Of a DNA stretch of 14,417 bases, positions 13,919 to 14,417 are shown piece after piece (the stretch's first letter is position 1; every line of letters starts with the position of its first letter). The notes beneath the pieces were generated by a model that saw nothing but the letters and a program-made list of their open reading frames with translations, ran no database searches and was not told the origin of the DNA. Both the position numbers and the translations under genes were made by a program. This DNA comes from Candidatus Omnitrophota bacterium (GTDB lineage: Bacteria; Omnitrophota; Omnitrophia; Omnitrophales; Danuiimicrobiaceae), in NCBI GenBank assembly GCA_016206945.1, contig JACQQP010000079.1, forward strand, positions 1-14,417. Direction: 5' to 3'.

Positions 13919-14417
13919 ATAATGATGTTCACCAATCGATTAGGAACTACGATGAATTTTAGAATGGGCTTGCCATTGATCCATTTCTTCACATTTTCGT
14001 CTGACAAAACCACTTCCTTAAGTTGATTGTCGTCCAATCCTATAGGCAGAATAAGGCGAGAACGGATCTTCCCCGATATTTGAACCACAATTTCGACATT
14101 ACTTTCAATTAAGTAACGCTCGTCTGTGCTGGGCCAAGGTTCATAAGCGAGCGTTTTCTTGTGTCCCAAACGCTGCCAAAGTTCCTCTGCCACATGAGGC
14201 GCAAAGGGGGCCAGTAAAAGAAGGAATGTTTCCACCGTTTTTTGAGACCTCATTTCAAGTTTCGTTATGTCATTGACAAAGATCATAAGTGCAGCGATCG
14301 CGGTATGAAACTTCAAAGCCTCAATATCCGCCGTTACCTTTTTGATCGTTCTGTGAAGGATTTTTAATTCCGCTTGTTGAGTGGTACCAGGTACAGCCGG
14401 TGCCGGGTTCTCCGAAC
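13915..14417 (-). CDS. leuS: Leucyl-tRNA synthetase, C-terminal part only
   Basis: LeuRS charges tRNA-Leu with leucine. Only the last 166 or so codons are inside the window, and the frame is open to the right edge. The visible part is the helical anticodon-binding domain (LHRTIKKVTADIEALKFHTAIAAL and then LLLLAPFAPHVAEELWQRLG, the family's best-kept phrase). The small C-terminal domain follows (VEIVVQISGKIRSRLILPIGLDDNQLKEVVL, ending KFIVVPNRLVNIII). The catalytic HIGH and KMSKS motifs lie outside. In enterobacteria leuS is directly followed by lptE and holA, which here are about 10 kb downstream on the same strand. The stop codon directly adjoins a multi-hairpin repeat. Confidence 0.93.
   Translation of the reverse strand, partial: SENPAPAVPGTTQQAELKILHRTIKKVTADIEALKFHTAIAALMIFVNDITKLEMRSQKTVETFLLLLAPFAPHVAEELWQRLGHKKTLAYEPWPSTDERYLIESNVEIVVQISGKIRSRLILPIGLDDNQLKEVVLSDENVKKWINGKPILKFIVVPNRLVNIII

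Overview
The window reads as a stretch of chromosome from a Gram-negative bacterium. LptE, a BamD-like TPR protein with a signal peptide, and a GspA/GspB-type pair all imply an outer membrane or secretin-bearing envelope. My best guess for the lineage is Candidatus Omnitrophota (OP3) or a related uncultured phylum. This is inference: it rests on the aromatic WxWSPxEGK motif before the TPR region, the ExeA-like ATPase plus GspB-like pair, and the many palindromic intergenic repeats. No rRNA or other decisive marker is present.

Layout from left to right. A 30-residue tail of an unidentified plus-strand gene (2-94) faces uvrC (minus, 116-1765). The 5' end of uvrC carries a 205-bp element with 13-bp terminal inverted repeats (1540-1744), read in frame. 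rpsT (1828-2121) is the only complete plus-strand gene and has its own promoter and terminator. From 2260 to the right edge every gene is on the minus strand. In transcription order these are leuS (3' end only), a GH35-like beta-galactosidase, an ExeA/GspA-like ATPase, a GspB-like protein, comEC, a large TPR/coiled-coil protein, lptE and holA. holA then converges on rpsT.

The genes leuS, lptE, holA and rpsT form a housekeeping neighbourhood related to the known leuS-lptE-holA order. Here about 10 kb of accessory genes separates leuS from lptE. The TPR protein, lptE and holA look like one transcription unit behind a near-consensus sigma70-type promoter (7253-7281), with a 7-nt overlap between lptE and holA. 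The ExeA-like and GspB-like genes are 4 nt apart and lie behind a second strong promoter (11459-11487). With comEC downstream they suggest DNA uptake, type IV pilus or type II secretion functions.

The most unusual part is a set of nested inverted-repeat elements placed exactly at gene edges. One sits in the uvrC 5' end. One lies over the exeA-like promoter. One provides the stop codon of the beta-galactosidase in its terminal arm. One multi-hairpin element abuts the leuS stop. In the leuS-to-galactosidase gap the strong galactosidase ribosome binding site is exactly complementary to 12 bases at the leuS stop, and a third copy nearby could compete. This may be an RNA switch or only repeat-family debris. 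The ComEC homologue also has a metallo-beta-lactamase-like domain in which the usual metal-binding motif is not recognisable.
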